DNA of 64,000 nt, taken from positions 18,932 through 82,931 of the forward strand of contig CAAFXG010000454.1 in the NCBI GenBank assembly GCA_900766925.1, written 5' to 3'. Numbering within the stretch: the first letter of the stretch is position 1; each line of letters begins with the position of its first letter. A program made the position numbers and the translations under genes. This document shows, one piece after another, positions 1 to 7,999 of the stretch. A model generated the notes under the pieces. It saw only the letters and a list, made by a program, of their open reading frames with translations. It was not told where the DNA came from and ran no database searches. This stretch comes from Lachnospiraceae bacterium. Lineage in GTDB: Bacteria; Bacillota; Clostridia; Lachnospirales; Lachnospiraceae.

Positions 1-560
1 GAAAAATGATTTCCGATATACCGGGAACTATAAATAGGCTTATTGTTTGCTATGGCGAACAGGGTTCCGTTTTCTGTTATATAGATTTCGTGTATTTCAT
101 TTTCATCATATCGGTAAAAGGTAATCTTCCAAAAATATGCTGAGTATGTGTGGAAGGTGGTTTCCGTGCATTTGTAATAGTGAGTGTCCCATGAATACCA
201 ATTGTCATACGAAGAATCAAAAACATAAGGATAGCATCCGAATCCTGCCAGTGTTGATATTGCAGCTCTTGCACTATCTACCGCAGTCACCTCACTTATA
301 TTGGAATATGAGGGGTCTATTTCCACTATTTCACTTTCCCATGAACCCGAAATAAGCTTAAGACGCTCGTATTCAGACAGCTTCTCAGAGGCATTTCTGG
401 ATATTGCCGAATTGGACACCTGATAGAGAGATTCATCTATTTTGGTAGAGGTATTAAGTTTAGAGGCAAATGTAAGGTGAAGCAGAATCCCCGGAATTGA
501 AATACCGGCAAGGGTAATCACCACAAACAGTGTTATTAATAAAATCTTCTTGTATTTCAT
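1..560 (-). CDS. Membrane-anchored extracytoplasmic protein, unknown function (3' end outside window)
   Basis: The minus strand is open from an ATG at 560 to the window edge, giving at least 186 residues. I translated it by hand. It begins MKYKKILLITLFVVITLAG, a basic start plus a hydrophobic segment to about residue 28 that looks like a signal anchor without a lipobox. The rest is polar and rich in Tyr, Ser and Trp, as expected outside the cell. A GAGGAT ribosome site lies just upstream. The divergent promoter region it shares with the 812 lipoprotein carries the motif also found before the two-component system, so it may belong to that regulon. I do not recognise the family. Its N-terminus resembles that of the right-edge protein (63365-63966). 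Confidence 0.7.
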   Translation of the reverse strand, partial: MKYKKILLITLFVVITLAGISIPGILLHLTFASKLNTSTKIDESLYQVSNSAISRNASEKLSEYERLKLISGSWESEIVEIDPSYSNISEVTAVDSARAAISTLAGFGCYPYVFDSSYDNWYSWDTHYYKCTETTFHTYSAYFWKITFYRYDENEIHEIYITENGTLFAIANNKPIYSSRYIGNHF

Positions 561-675
561 AAGTATCCTCTTTTTTGTATAATTGTGTACAGATACCATA
601 TCCAATAAGACAGCAGTTCATTTTAGGATAGACGTTTATGTACTAACAACAATATAACATTGATTATAACATAAA

Positions 676-746
676 ATTATATACAAAATGCATCATTTCA
701 CAACATCCTATGATGCATTTTAGATGCAAAAATATTTTAGAATTAT
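676..746. promoter_or_regulatory. Divergent promoter/operator between the 560 and 812 genes
   Basis: On the minus strand there is a TATAAT (681-676) with TTGTGA (703-698) at a 16-base spacer. Inside the spacer lies AAAATGCATC (685-694). Further right is TTTTAGATGCAA (718-729), where a plus-strand -35 would sit, with AATTAT at 741-746. AAAATGCATCA (685-695) and TGATGCATTTT (711-721) also form an 11-base inverted repeat. The same elements in the same order and at nearly the same spacing occur at 4622-4693, which argues for one shared regulator. The OmpR-type protein encoded between them is the obvious candidate; that is inference. Confidence 0.6.
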
Positions 747-811
747 TTTGGGAGGAATCCTATTGATGAAATCAATGGAATTATCTCATATTAAAGGAGG
801 AAAAAGCGTAT

Positions 812-2263
812 ATGAAAGCCGGGAATATATTAAAATTTGGAGTGATTATAACTGCATTCATTTTGTTGTGTGCATGCGAAAAAAAGGAAGTTGTATATGT
901 AGATAATCAGGATGAAAATATTAGTGAGGAGCAGGAGATAAAGGATGATACTTCTGTGTCAGGTAATACCGGTGGTGTATATGATCCGAAGTCTGAGCAA
1001 CCCATCGCTGATATGATTAATATTACAGACAGCTACAAATGGAAAGAGGATATTATATTAAATGAGGGTGGAAGTGCAATATTAAGTGCTAAGATAAGCG
1101 TTGAATATGAGAAGGAGCCTGTTGTAGTTTACACCGAGAAGCATTCATTTACGAATGCTGACAAGAAAACTATAGCAAACTATTTTTTTGAACAGGATAG
1201 CATAAAGCTTGATTTGGATGAATATCCAACCAAAGAATCGGTTCAAAAGAAATTAGACAGCTTTTATGAAATAAAGGAAAGGGTGGATGAAAACAAGTAT
1301 GGATATATGAAGCCGACAAGAATCCAACAAGAATTTCTTGAGAGAGAAGAACAGGCACTTTTGACGGCACTTTCTGATGCACCTATTTCCGGCGATATTT
1401 CTGCGGAATTAAAGGATTACAGTGGGAAATATTTTGCAGGAATGTCAAATGGTATTGAAGCGGGCTTGCGATTCGAAACCAATACCGATAATGACGTGTC
1501 GGGATTCATATACGAGGTTAAAAATTATAAAGATGTTGTGAAAACTGACTCAGATATTTTATTTGCAACACAACATGCTTATGGGGAGGAAAGAGAAAAC
1601 CATTGCGAGATGACAAGGGAGCAAATGTATGAGCTTGCAGATAAGACATTGAAGGGGCTTGGAATTGATAATATGACAACGTGGTATTCAGAGGATCTTA
1701 CATGGTGTCTTGAAAATGGTGAGTATTACTGCGATGGATACAAGGTTGCCTATATTCCGAAATTTGATGAGATAATATACTATATGTTAAATAATAATAA
1801 TTTAATTGAAAACTATGGATATATTAATACGTTCCAGGATATACCCGTATATCCTGACGAGTATGTTGAAGTCTGGATAAATGATTCGGGTGTTATCAGG
1901 ATGGTATGCTACGGATTAATCGATGTAGAACGTATTACAACGACAAAGCTTCTCGGATATGAGCAAATCAAGGAATGTGTTCGTGAAGCGGTGAGAAACA
2001 AGCCGGGGATAAATGGCACGAATTATGGAATCTTCAGCTTTACTTACCATAGAACAATTGATAAGGATAAGAATGGAAGCTATATTTATTTACCTATATG
2101 GGTGCTTGATGATTATCAGGGAAATTCTATAGCGGTTAATGCAATTGACGGAACCGTTTTGGATGCACAGGAATATTTTGTCCCATCCTTCACAAGATAT
2201 GAAGAATGGGAGAGTGACTACAATTCTCAATGGTTTTATGAATATTCGCAGGAAGGTAAGTAA
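812..2263 (+). CDS. Secreted lipoprotein, paralogue A of three in this locus
   Basis: 483 residues. The N-terminus has a hydrophobic stretch ending in a lipobox (LLCAC, Cys about 22), so it should be lipidated and displayed outside the membrane. An acidic, Ser-rich linker follows. The mature part shares a layout with the two lipoproteins at 12388 and 13842: a W-x-E/K-x-x-L element near residue 70, a middle helical region, and a C-terminal YIPVW/YLPIW plus NA(I/M)DGT/S(V/I)(L/I)D segment. The start at 812 has AAAGGAGG 10-17 bases upstream. An alternative frame start at 724 is not used. I cannot name a function; the family may match a DUF common in gut Lachnospiraceae. Its position suggests a partner or sensor for the exporter. 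Confidence 0.8.
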   Translation: MKAGNILKFGVIITAFILLCACEKKEVVYVDNQDENISEEQEIKDDTSVSGNTGGVYDPKSEQPIADMINITDSYKWKEDIILNEGGSAILSAKISVEYEKEPVVVYTEKHSFTNADKKTIANYFFEQDSIKLDLDEYPTKESVQKKLDSFYEIKERVDENKYGYMKPTRIQQEFLEREEQALLTALSDAPISGDISAELKDYSGKYFAGMSNGIEAGLRFETNTDNDVSGFIYEVKNYKDVVKTDSDILFATQHAYGEERENHCEMTREQMYELADKTLKGLGIDNMTTWYSEDLTWCLENGEYYCDGYKVAYIPKFDEIIYYMLNNNNLIENYGYINTFQDIPVYPDEYVEVWINDSGVIRMVCYGLIDVERITTTKLLGYEQIKECVREAVRNKPGINGTNYGIFSFTYHRTIDKDKNGSYIYLPIWVLDDYQGNSIAVNAIDGTVLDAQEYFVPSFTRYEEWESDYNSQWFYEYSQEGK

Positions 2264-2265
2264 TT

Positions 2266-2288
2266 AACCAGTCCGGAATCGGTTATTT
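2266..2288. terminator. Weak bidirectional hairpin between convergent genes
   Basis: TAACC and GGTTA arms flank a short loop between the stop of the 812 lipoprotein and the stop of the minus-strand kinase, which converge here. The stem is short, so it is a weak terminator at best. Confidence 0.3.
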
Positions 2289-3696
2289 AGTTTAATGGCA
2301 GGGTGACGGACATGGTTGTACCCTTACCGGGTGCACTTTCAATATCCAGAGTAGCATTATGACGTTTTATGATTAGAGCAACAAGGGACATGCCAAGACC
2401 GGCACCCCCCTCAGCTCTCGAACGGGATTTGTCTGCCATATAAAATTCATCGCAGATATGCGACTTGGTTTCTTCGTCCATACCGTGTCCAAAATCTTTT
2501 ACTGAAAATGTATAGGAATCCTCTTTTATTTCACCGTGAAAGAGGATTCTTTCATTGTTAGGTGATGCCTTCCTGGCATTATCAATTATATTTATAAAGA
2601 CAGTTTTTAGCAGCTCGCTTTCCCCGTAAATTACCGACGGGGCAATATCGGTAACAAGAGTAAGGCCTTTTTTGGATAGCAACGGGTTCATGCTGTCTGC
2701 TATTTCTGATACAAGCTCTGTGGTGTTTAATTCGCTCAGCTCAAGCTCGTTATCCTTGAGATAAATAAGGTCGAATAATTTCATCGACATGGATTCAAGT
2801 CGTTTGCCCTCACTGTAAATGTATTGATATGCCATGTCCCTGTTGTTGTCGGAGAGATTTTTGCTACGCAGGGTATCAGCATAGCCGATTATTGCCGTCA
2901 TAGGTGTTTTTATTTCATGGGTAAAATCCGCTACAAACTGCTCTCTTTGCTTAACCATCTGGTGAAGCTCTTCAATATGCTCAGCTATTGCAAGTGTCAT
3001 ATTGTTGAATTTTTCGGTAAGCTTGCCGATTTCGTCATCTGAATCAATATCTGCAAGTACCGTGTAATCACCACTTGCCACCGTATCGGTAACCTCGTTG
3101 AGCTTTTCTAAGGGCTTTGTAAGCCTTGTGCTTATAAAATATAAAAATACTGCACATATAAATAAAACGGCAAGAATCAGAACAACCATATATTTAATCT
3201 GGTCATATAAAATAGAATATGTTCCGGTTACATTTCTGATTGTAATTATGTACAAATCGGATTCGTTTAAAATGCTCTGTGATGCCACAAAGAGGTTATA
3301 ATTGTCACCATTCCTTGTTGTAACATAGAATTTACTGCCAAGCTCAAGTGTTGAATACAGATTATCCGGTATTTCCGGCAAATGCTCGGCGTTGGTATAA
3401 AGGACACTTCCGTCATATATCAGGGTTAGGGTTGTAGTTCCGTTTAGAAGTTGTCTGCCTGTAGATGTGGCAGCACTTAAAAGCTCGTCGGAAATGTCTT
3501 TTGTTTTTTGGCTAAGTGCGTCCAGTAATTGATATTCCACCGATGCCTGCAGGAGATTGTGTTCTTCAATTGCATAATCTGTCTGTAAACCGAGAATCTG
3601 GTTGAAATTACGGTAAATCATAATAAACCCCAGCACTCCTAATGCTACGGAAATAATTGCAATATTTAGCATGATTACTTTATTTCTGAATTTCAT
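2287..3696 (-). CDS. Two-component sensor histidine kinase
   Basis: 469 residues. Transmembrane segment 1 spans about 10-28 and segment 2 about 169-189; the extracytoplasmic sensor region lies between them. A HAMP domain covers about 190-242. The HisKA box FTHEIKTPMTAIIGYA has the phospho-acceptor His at 260. The ATPase domain carries an N box (NIIDNARKAS), G1 (DFGHGMDEE) and G2 (GAGLGMSLV). All residues needed for autophosphorylation appear present. It follows its response regulator by about 21 bases in the same operon. It lies between a lipoprotein gene and an ABC exporter operon with adaptor lipoproteins, so it may sense envelope stress, a peptide or an antimicrobial; the ligand is unknown. 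Confidence 0.93.
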   Translation of the reverse strand: MKFRNKVIMLNIAIISVALGVLGFIMIYRNFNQILGLQTDYAIEEHNLLQASVEYQLLDALSQKTKDISDELLSAATSTGRQLLNGTTTLTLIYDGSVLYTNAEHLPEIPDNLYSTLELGSKFYVTTRNGDNYNLFVASQSILNESDLYIITIRNVTGTYSILYDQIKYMVVLILAVLFICAVFLYFISTRLTKPLEKLNEVTDTVASGDYTVLADIDSDDEIGKLTEKFNNMTLAIAEHIEELHQMVKQREQFVADFTHEIKTPMTAIIGYADTLRSKNLSDNNRDMAYQYIYSEGKRLESMSMKLFDLIYLKDNELELSELNTTELVSEIADSMNPLLSKKGLTLVTDIAPSVIYGESELLKTVFINIIDNARKASPNNERILFHGEIKEDSYTFSVKDFGHGMDEETKSHICDEFYMADKSRSRAEGGAGLGMSLVALIIKRHNATLDIESAPGKGTTMSVTLPLN

Positions 3697-3717
3697 ATGG
3701 TTCTCCCGGGGAATTGT

Positions 3718-4386
3718 TTATTCTCTTGAATCAAGTCGGTAGCCTGACCGGTACAGAGTCTTTAAATGTTTGCTAAGGCCGGCTTTTTTGCGAAGGCGTT
3801 GTATGTGGAGTTCAAGTGTACGTGTGTTGCCGTCGTATTCCGTTTCCCAGACATTTTCATAAATTGTATCACGATGTAAAACCAGATCCTTGTTTCTGAC
3901 TAAGTACACCAGCAATTCGAATTCCTTAGGTGTAAGGTCAATAAGTTCACCGTTTCGTGTTACATTTTGCTTGTCGAGTTCTATTATCAAATCAGAAAAT
4001 GCCAGTATTTCTTCATTTTTGTGGAAACGCCTCAGGACAACATTTACTCTGGCAAGCAGCTCCGAAATCTCAAAGGGTTTAATGATATAATCCTCTGCTC
4101 CGAGGTTAAGCCCCTTAACACGGTCGTCTAAGGATGCCTTTGCGGTTAAAAAAATAACCGGTATATTGAGTGGTTTAATGTATTCTAAGAGCTCATAGCC
4201 GTCAATTTCAGGAAGCATTATATCGAGTAATGCAAGATCATAGGTATGCTCCTCAAGCAAATCTGCTGCTGTACCACCATCATTTGCAACTGTGCATGTA
4301 TAACCCTCAGCTTCAAGGTTCATCTTAATCAAAGAAGAAATCGCAATCTCATCCTCTACTATCAAAATTTTCGTCTGTTTTGCCAT
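3718..4386 (-). CDS. OmpR/PhoB-family response regulator
   Basis: 222 residues from the ATG at 4386, which has GGGGGA upstream. A longer reading from 4443 would run into the inverted repeat and is unlikely. The receiver domain has the acidic pair ED at 11-12, phospho-acceptor Asp55 in LLDIMLPE, and the conserved Thr (FLTAK) and Lys (IKPFE). The C-terminal winged helix ends in the typical TRTLELHIQRLRKK and a YRSGYRL wing. It heads the operon with the kinase. The motif AAAATGCATC...TTTTAGATGCAA lies upstream of it, of the exporter operon and of the 812 lipoprotein, so autoregulation and control of both flanking units is likely. Confidence 0.93.
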   Translation of the reverse strand: MAKQTKILIVEDEIAISSLIKMNLEAEGYTCTVANDGGTAADLLEEHTYDLALLDIMLPEIDGYELLEYIKPLNIPVIFLTAKASLDDRVKGLNLGAEDYIIKPFEISELLARVNVVLRRFHKNEEILAFSDLIIELDKQNVTRNGELIDLTPKEFELLVYLVRNKDLVLHRDTIYENVWETEYDGNTRTLELHIQRLRKKAGLSKHLKTLYRSGYRLDSRE

Positions 4387-4420
4387 GTTATCCCCCGGTT
4401 TATCATCTGGTAATTTGTTT

Positions 4421-4604
4421 TTGTGGTTGTGGAGCTGTCGCATGGACGGTAAATAGAAGTGATTTTAAGACGCGTTTGCACTCGTTGATAACGTAGCAGT
4501 ACTAAACTCGCATAAAATACATGCTCGTTAAGTGCTGACGTTATCAATACGGTCTTAAATATCACTTCTATTTACCGTCCATGCGACAGCTCCATAACCA
4601 CACA
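4421..4604. repeat. Long near-perfect inverted repeat in the response-regulator 5' region
   Basis: The arm starting at about 4421 (read through TGGAGCTGTCGCATGGACGG and on to about 4471) is matched by the reverse complement of about 4551-4604. There is one substitution and one single-base indel across some 48 bases. A TTGATAACGT pair (about 4483-4492 and its complement about 4538-4547) extends the foldback inwards. If the minus-strand -10 at 4622-4627 is used, the whole structure lies in the 5' untranslated RNA of the response regulator. It could be a MITE-like insertion or a transcript hairpin. I saw no second copy in the window. Confidence 0.75.
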
Positions 4605-4621
4605 TACCATAATACAAAAAG

Positions 4622-4693
4622 ATTATATCAAAAATGCATCTGATATTAAAGTGAAACAGATAACTTTTAGATGCAATGCTGTGTTAGTATGAT
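4622..4693. promoter_or_regulatory. Divergent promoter/operator between the two-component operon and the exporter operon
   Basis: Minus-strand TATAAT (4627-4622) is followed after three bases by AAAATGCATC (4631-4640). After 24 bases comes TTTTAGATGCAA (4665-4676). A plus-strand TATGAT (4688-4693) lies 17 bases beyond the TTTTAG hexamer. At 676-746 the same -10, three-base gap, AAAATGCATC, 23-base gap and TTTTAGATGCAA are present. Overlap of the motif with a poor -35 is typical of activation by OmpR-family regulators. Confidence 0.65.
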
Positions 4694-4723
4694 GGTAAGC
4701 CGATGGGAAAGGGGCAGACTGAA

Positions 4724-5731
4724 ATGATTAATAATATAGTGAACAGAAAAACAACATTTTTATTGTGTATAGCTGCAATCAGCGGATTGTTGATTGGATG
4801 TGATAGTAAGGTTGCCGGGGGCGAATACATTCCTCTCGTCAGAGAGGAATATGAGAAGGAAATTTACTCATCAGTTCAGGTGGAGACCGGGACAATAACT
4901 CCGGAGCTTAATCTAAGGCTAAAGCCTGATGAATATGAGATTATTTCATATTCAATAAATAAGGACATGCTTGAGGTTGAAGAGATTAATGTTGAAAGAG
5001 GCAATAGGGTTAATGCCGGAACGGTTATGGTTGTGTTTAAGAATGATGGTATCAAGGAGGCAATTGAGGAATATAAGAACAGACGCGAAGAGGATGTAAT
5101 GCTTATTGAGCATTATACAAGACTTCAGTCTATTGACAGCAGTGTCAGCTATCAAGAGGAGATTAACAGTCTGAATTCGGACATATCCGTAATTGATGCA
5201 TACATAAAGGAAGAACAGGCCAAATTAGACGATTATCAGATTGTTGCGGAGCGGTCAGGTGTGGTTACAAGAATCTCTGATGAATTATATAACGGTTATG
5301 CAACCAAGAAAAATAACCTTATTAATGTTGTGTCAGGTTCTTCAAATTATGTTGCAACAACCTCAGATGACTACAAATTTGAAATTGATGCGGAATATGA
5401 GGCAACCTCGGGGGTTGCGAATTATACTCTTAAGCTTATTGAAATCGAAGAGGTTGAAAATGGAAGGCGACTTACCTTTGAACCAGTTTCTGATATGTCG
5501 GCGGTGGCGGAGACGGATGAGGTAAATATTCTGATTAAGAAGCCGGAGATTAAAAACGCGATTTATGTTGATGAAAATGCAATTACAACAATAGAGGATA
5601 AAACCTATTTATTTACATTAGATGATGACGGATACAGACACGCAGTGGAGGTTAAAGTAGATAACATAATTGACGGTTATGCCATACTGGAACAGGGAAT
5701 TGAAGCAGGAGAGTGGGTGACAATACAATGA
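4724..5731 (+). CDS. HlyD/MacA-like lipoprotein adaptor of an ABC exporter
   Basis: 335 residues from the ATG at 4724, chosen because GGAAAGGGG lies about 9 bases upstream; the ATG at 4703 lacks a good ribosome site. A signal sequence ends in the lipobox LLIGC. The mature part has a first biotinyl-lipoyl half (about residues 45-100), a helical hairpin (about 100-170, with EEYKNRREED and DAYIKEEQAKLDDY), the second lipoyl half (IVAERSGVVTRIS) and beta-barrel and membrane-proximal domains (VDENAITTIEDKTYLF, ILEQGIEAGEWVTI). In a Gram-positive cell such adaptors sit on the outer face and extend the permease. Its stop overlaps the start of the second adaptor. Confidence 0.85.
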   Translation: MINNIVNRKTTFLLCIAAISGLLIGCDSKVAGGEYIPLVREEYEKEIYSSVQVETGTITPELNLRLKPDEYEIISYSINKDMLEVEEINVERGNRVNAGTVMVVFKNDGIKEAIEEYKNRREEDVMLIEHYTRLQSIDSSVSYQEEINSLNSDISVIDAYIKEEQAKLDDYQIVAERSGVVTRISDELYNGYATKKNNLINVVSGSSNYVATTSDDYKFEIDAEYEATSGVANYTLKLIEIEEVENGRRLTFEPVSDMSAVAETDEVNILIKKPEIKNAIYVDENAITTIEDKTYLFTLDDDGYRHAVEVKVDNIIDGYAILEQGIEAGEWVTIQ

Positions 5732-7998
5732 TGGGATTTAAGACAGGACAAAAAGTAAAAAAAATGTTTATGATTCCGGTTATGTCAGGAATAATGCTTC
5801 TAAGTGCCTGTAGTCAGCCTGAGGAGATTCCGGAGCTTGTAGCACCTGTGATTAACAATGAGTCCTACAGACCGGTAGAACGTGGAAATGTTGCTACAAG
5901 AACCATAGAAATAGCAAATGTTATGCCTGAGGAATATTGTGCTTTTTACAGTGAAGCAGCTTCAGTAGAGGAAATTTGTGTTGATATTGGTCAGTATGTT
6001 GAGGAAGGTACAGTTCTTGCTAAGATGAATACCGAGGAGTTATCTGAGAGACTTAACGAGTATCAATCAGGTGTTGCAAACATTAACAAAATAGCCGAGT
6101 ATCAGAAGCTTATTGTTGAACAGCAGATTATAGAACAGCAGTATTTGCTTGCAGATGCGACAAGTATAGGTGATACTGATGAAATCGCAAGAATTAATAC
6201 TCAGATAGCTATTTTACAGGAAAATGCAGGTTTTGATGAGCTCATGAGAAAGCATCAGCTTACAACACTTAATGAGAGTATATCTAAGCTAAGTAAAATA
6301 ATTAATGAATCAAGTCTTGTGGCTCCGCATTCCGGATATGTTACCTTTGTTAAGGATTTAGGAGAGTCAACAGAAGCCGGAGCTTATGAGAATATTGTTA
6401 TTATTTCTGATTATGATGAACTCCATCTTGAGCTTGGAATAGATATTAAGGATACTGATTATACAAGCAGGATAAAGAAGGATGATACGGAAATTTATAT
6501 TTTGCAGAGTGGTAAGAAGATGCTGCTTTCCACAATAAGATATAGTAATGAGGAGCTTGTTGCAATGGAACGTAGCGGAAAGTACTGTAAGGTCAGATTT
6601 GATCTTGATGAAGGTAATTCAAATCTGAAGCCTGGCGATAAAATACCGGTTTATTTTACAAATAAGAGTAGAGAAAATGTCTTAAGAATTGGACAGGATT
6701 CAATTTACACAGACGGTAGACAAAGCTTTGTATATGTAAAGACAGATACCGGTAAAGAAAGAAAGGATGTGACGCTTGGTTCACAGAATGATGTGTATGC
6801 TGAAGTAACAGAGGGACTTGCCGAGGGTGAATGGGTGTATTATGCATCCGGTTCATTTATGCCGGAACAATATGAGGAATATGTTGTTTGTGCAAAGGAT
6901 TATTCGCCGGTCGGTACAGGACTTGGTATAAAGCCACAGAAGGTTTTTACAAAATTATATACCTATCATTATTATGATAATGCCACCGTTGGTGAGGTTT
7001 ATGTTGGTAAAAATGATAATGTGGTTAAGGGAGATTTGTTGTGTACGCTATATTCTAAAGAGGGAAATGCCAAAAGGGTTGAAATGGAAGCCGCAATAGC
7101 AGCCACAAAGGAACAGCAGAAAAAGACAATAGAGAATTATGATGTAGGAATCAGGGAGCTGGAGCAGTACATTATATGGGCAACAGAAATAAGGGATGCA
7201 CAGACTGCAAACGCACAAAGTGAAGCTACTGAAACTGATGCCGGGGAAGAAGTGCAGCAATCGCCAACTGCAGTTGAGCAGCTTAATTGTCAAAAGCTTG
7301 TTTTAGAATATGAAAAACAAATTGCAATGATAAATGATGCAGCTAACCTTAAGTCTCTCGAGACTGAGTATAACAAGCTTGTGAAAAATAAAAACAGCGA
7401 TGGCAGTATAAATATTTATGCCGGCGGGGACGGTGTTGTCGGACAGATTTATGCATATGGGGAAAAAGAAATCAGTGAAGATTTCAATACACTTTTACAA
7501 GTATATGATAGCGGAAGCGAGAAGCTTGCTATTAACACGGCTGGTGATTTTATAGGTGTAGGAAACACGGTTATATTAACGACTGAAGACGGTAAAGTAT
7601 ATGAACAGCAGGTGTTAGGTAATTCCGGTGAACCGGGGAAATGCTATCTGGTTCATAAGGATGGTAAGTCCTACGTTACAACAAGTGTAGCAACAAATAA
7701 GGCATATATATCAGTAGACGGATTGCCGGATGACATTAATCTTTCTACGACGAATGTTACATATTCCAGCGCAAGACTGTCAGGAGCAATAGTTTTGCCT
7801 GTGTCCCTGGTACATATGGAAACCAAAATCTATAATCCTAATATTATATATTACTATGTATTTAAGCTGGTTGATGGCAGGATAGTAAAACAATATATAC
7901 AGATACAGGATGATTTAAATACAAAGACAGAAATCTGTGTATTGGACGGCTTGGAGGACGGAGATGTTCTGGCTGTTGAAAAGGTGGTGGAGAAGTAA
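5728..7998 (+). CDS. Double HlyD/MacA-like lipoprotein adaptor (two adaptor units in one chain)
   Basis: 756 residues. The start is the ATG at 5728 or 5731, overlapping the TGA of the previous gene, so translation is probably coupled; a GTG at 5713 is also in frame. The lipobox is LLSAC. Residues about 45-390 form one adaptor: lipoyl half (VEEICVDIGQYVEEGTVLAK), Gln/Glu-rich hairpin, lipoyl half (SLVAPHSGYVTFVK), barrel and a LAEGEWVYY end. Residues about 400-756 repeat the plan: VGEVYVGKNDNVVKGDLLCT, a hairpin rich in EQQKKT and ELEQ, INIYAGGDGVVGQIYAYG, and a GLEDGDVLAVEKV end. Family members usually contain one unit (about 350-450 residues), so this looks like a fusion or duplication. Confidence 0.85.
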   Translation: MMGFKTGQKVKKMFMIPVMSGIMLLSACSQPEEIPELVAPVINNESYRPVERGNVATRTIEIANVMPEEYCAFYSEAASVEEICVDIGQYVEEGTVLAKMNTEELSERLNEYQSGVANINKIAEYQKLIVEQQIIEQQYLLADATSIGDTDEIARINTQIAILQENAGFDELMRKHQLTTLNESISKLSKIINESSLVAPHSGYVTFVKDLGESTEAGAYENIVIISDYDELHLELGIDIKDTDYTSRIKKDDTEIYILQSGKKMLLSTIRYSNEELVAMERSGKYCKVRFDLDEGNSNLKPGDKIPVYFTNKSRENVLRIGQDSIYTDGRQSFVYVKTDTGKERKDVTLGSQNDVYAEVTEGLAEGEWVYYASGSFMPEQYEEYVVCAKDYSPVGTGLGIKPQKVFTKLYTYHYYDNATVGEVYVGKNDNVVKGDLLCTLYSKEGNAKRVEMEAAIAATKEQQKKTIENYDVGIRELEQYIIWATEIRDAQTANAQSEATETDAGEEVQQSPTAVEQLNCQKLVLEYEKQIAMINDAANLKSLETEYNKLVKNKNSDGSINIYAGGDGVVGQIYAYGEKEISEDFNTLLQVYDSGSEKLAINTAGDFIGVGNTVILTTEDGKVYEQQVLGNSGEPGKCYLVHKDGKSYVTTSVATNKAYISVDGLPDDINLSTTNVTYSSARLSGAIVLPVSLVHMETKIYNPNIIYYYVFKLVDGRIVKQYIQIQDDLNTKTEICVLDGLEDGDVLAVEKVVEK

Positions 7999-7999
7999 C

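Noticed and set aside
7937..7999. Earlier start for the FtsX-like permease
   Set aside because: The added residues overlap the adaptor, are Trp/Arg-rich and not membrane-like; the ATG at 8000 has a good ribosome site.
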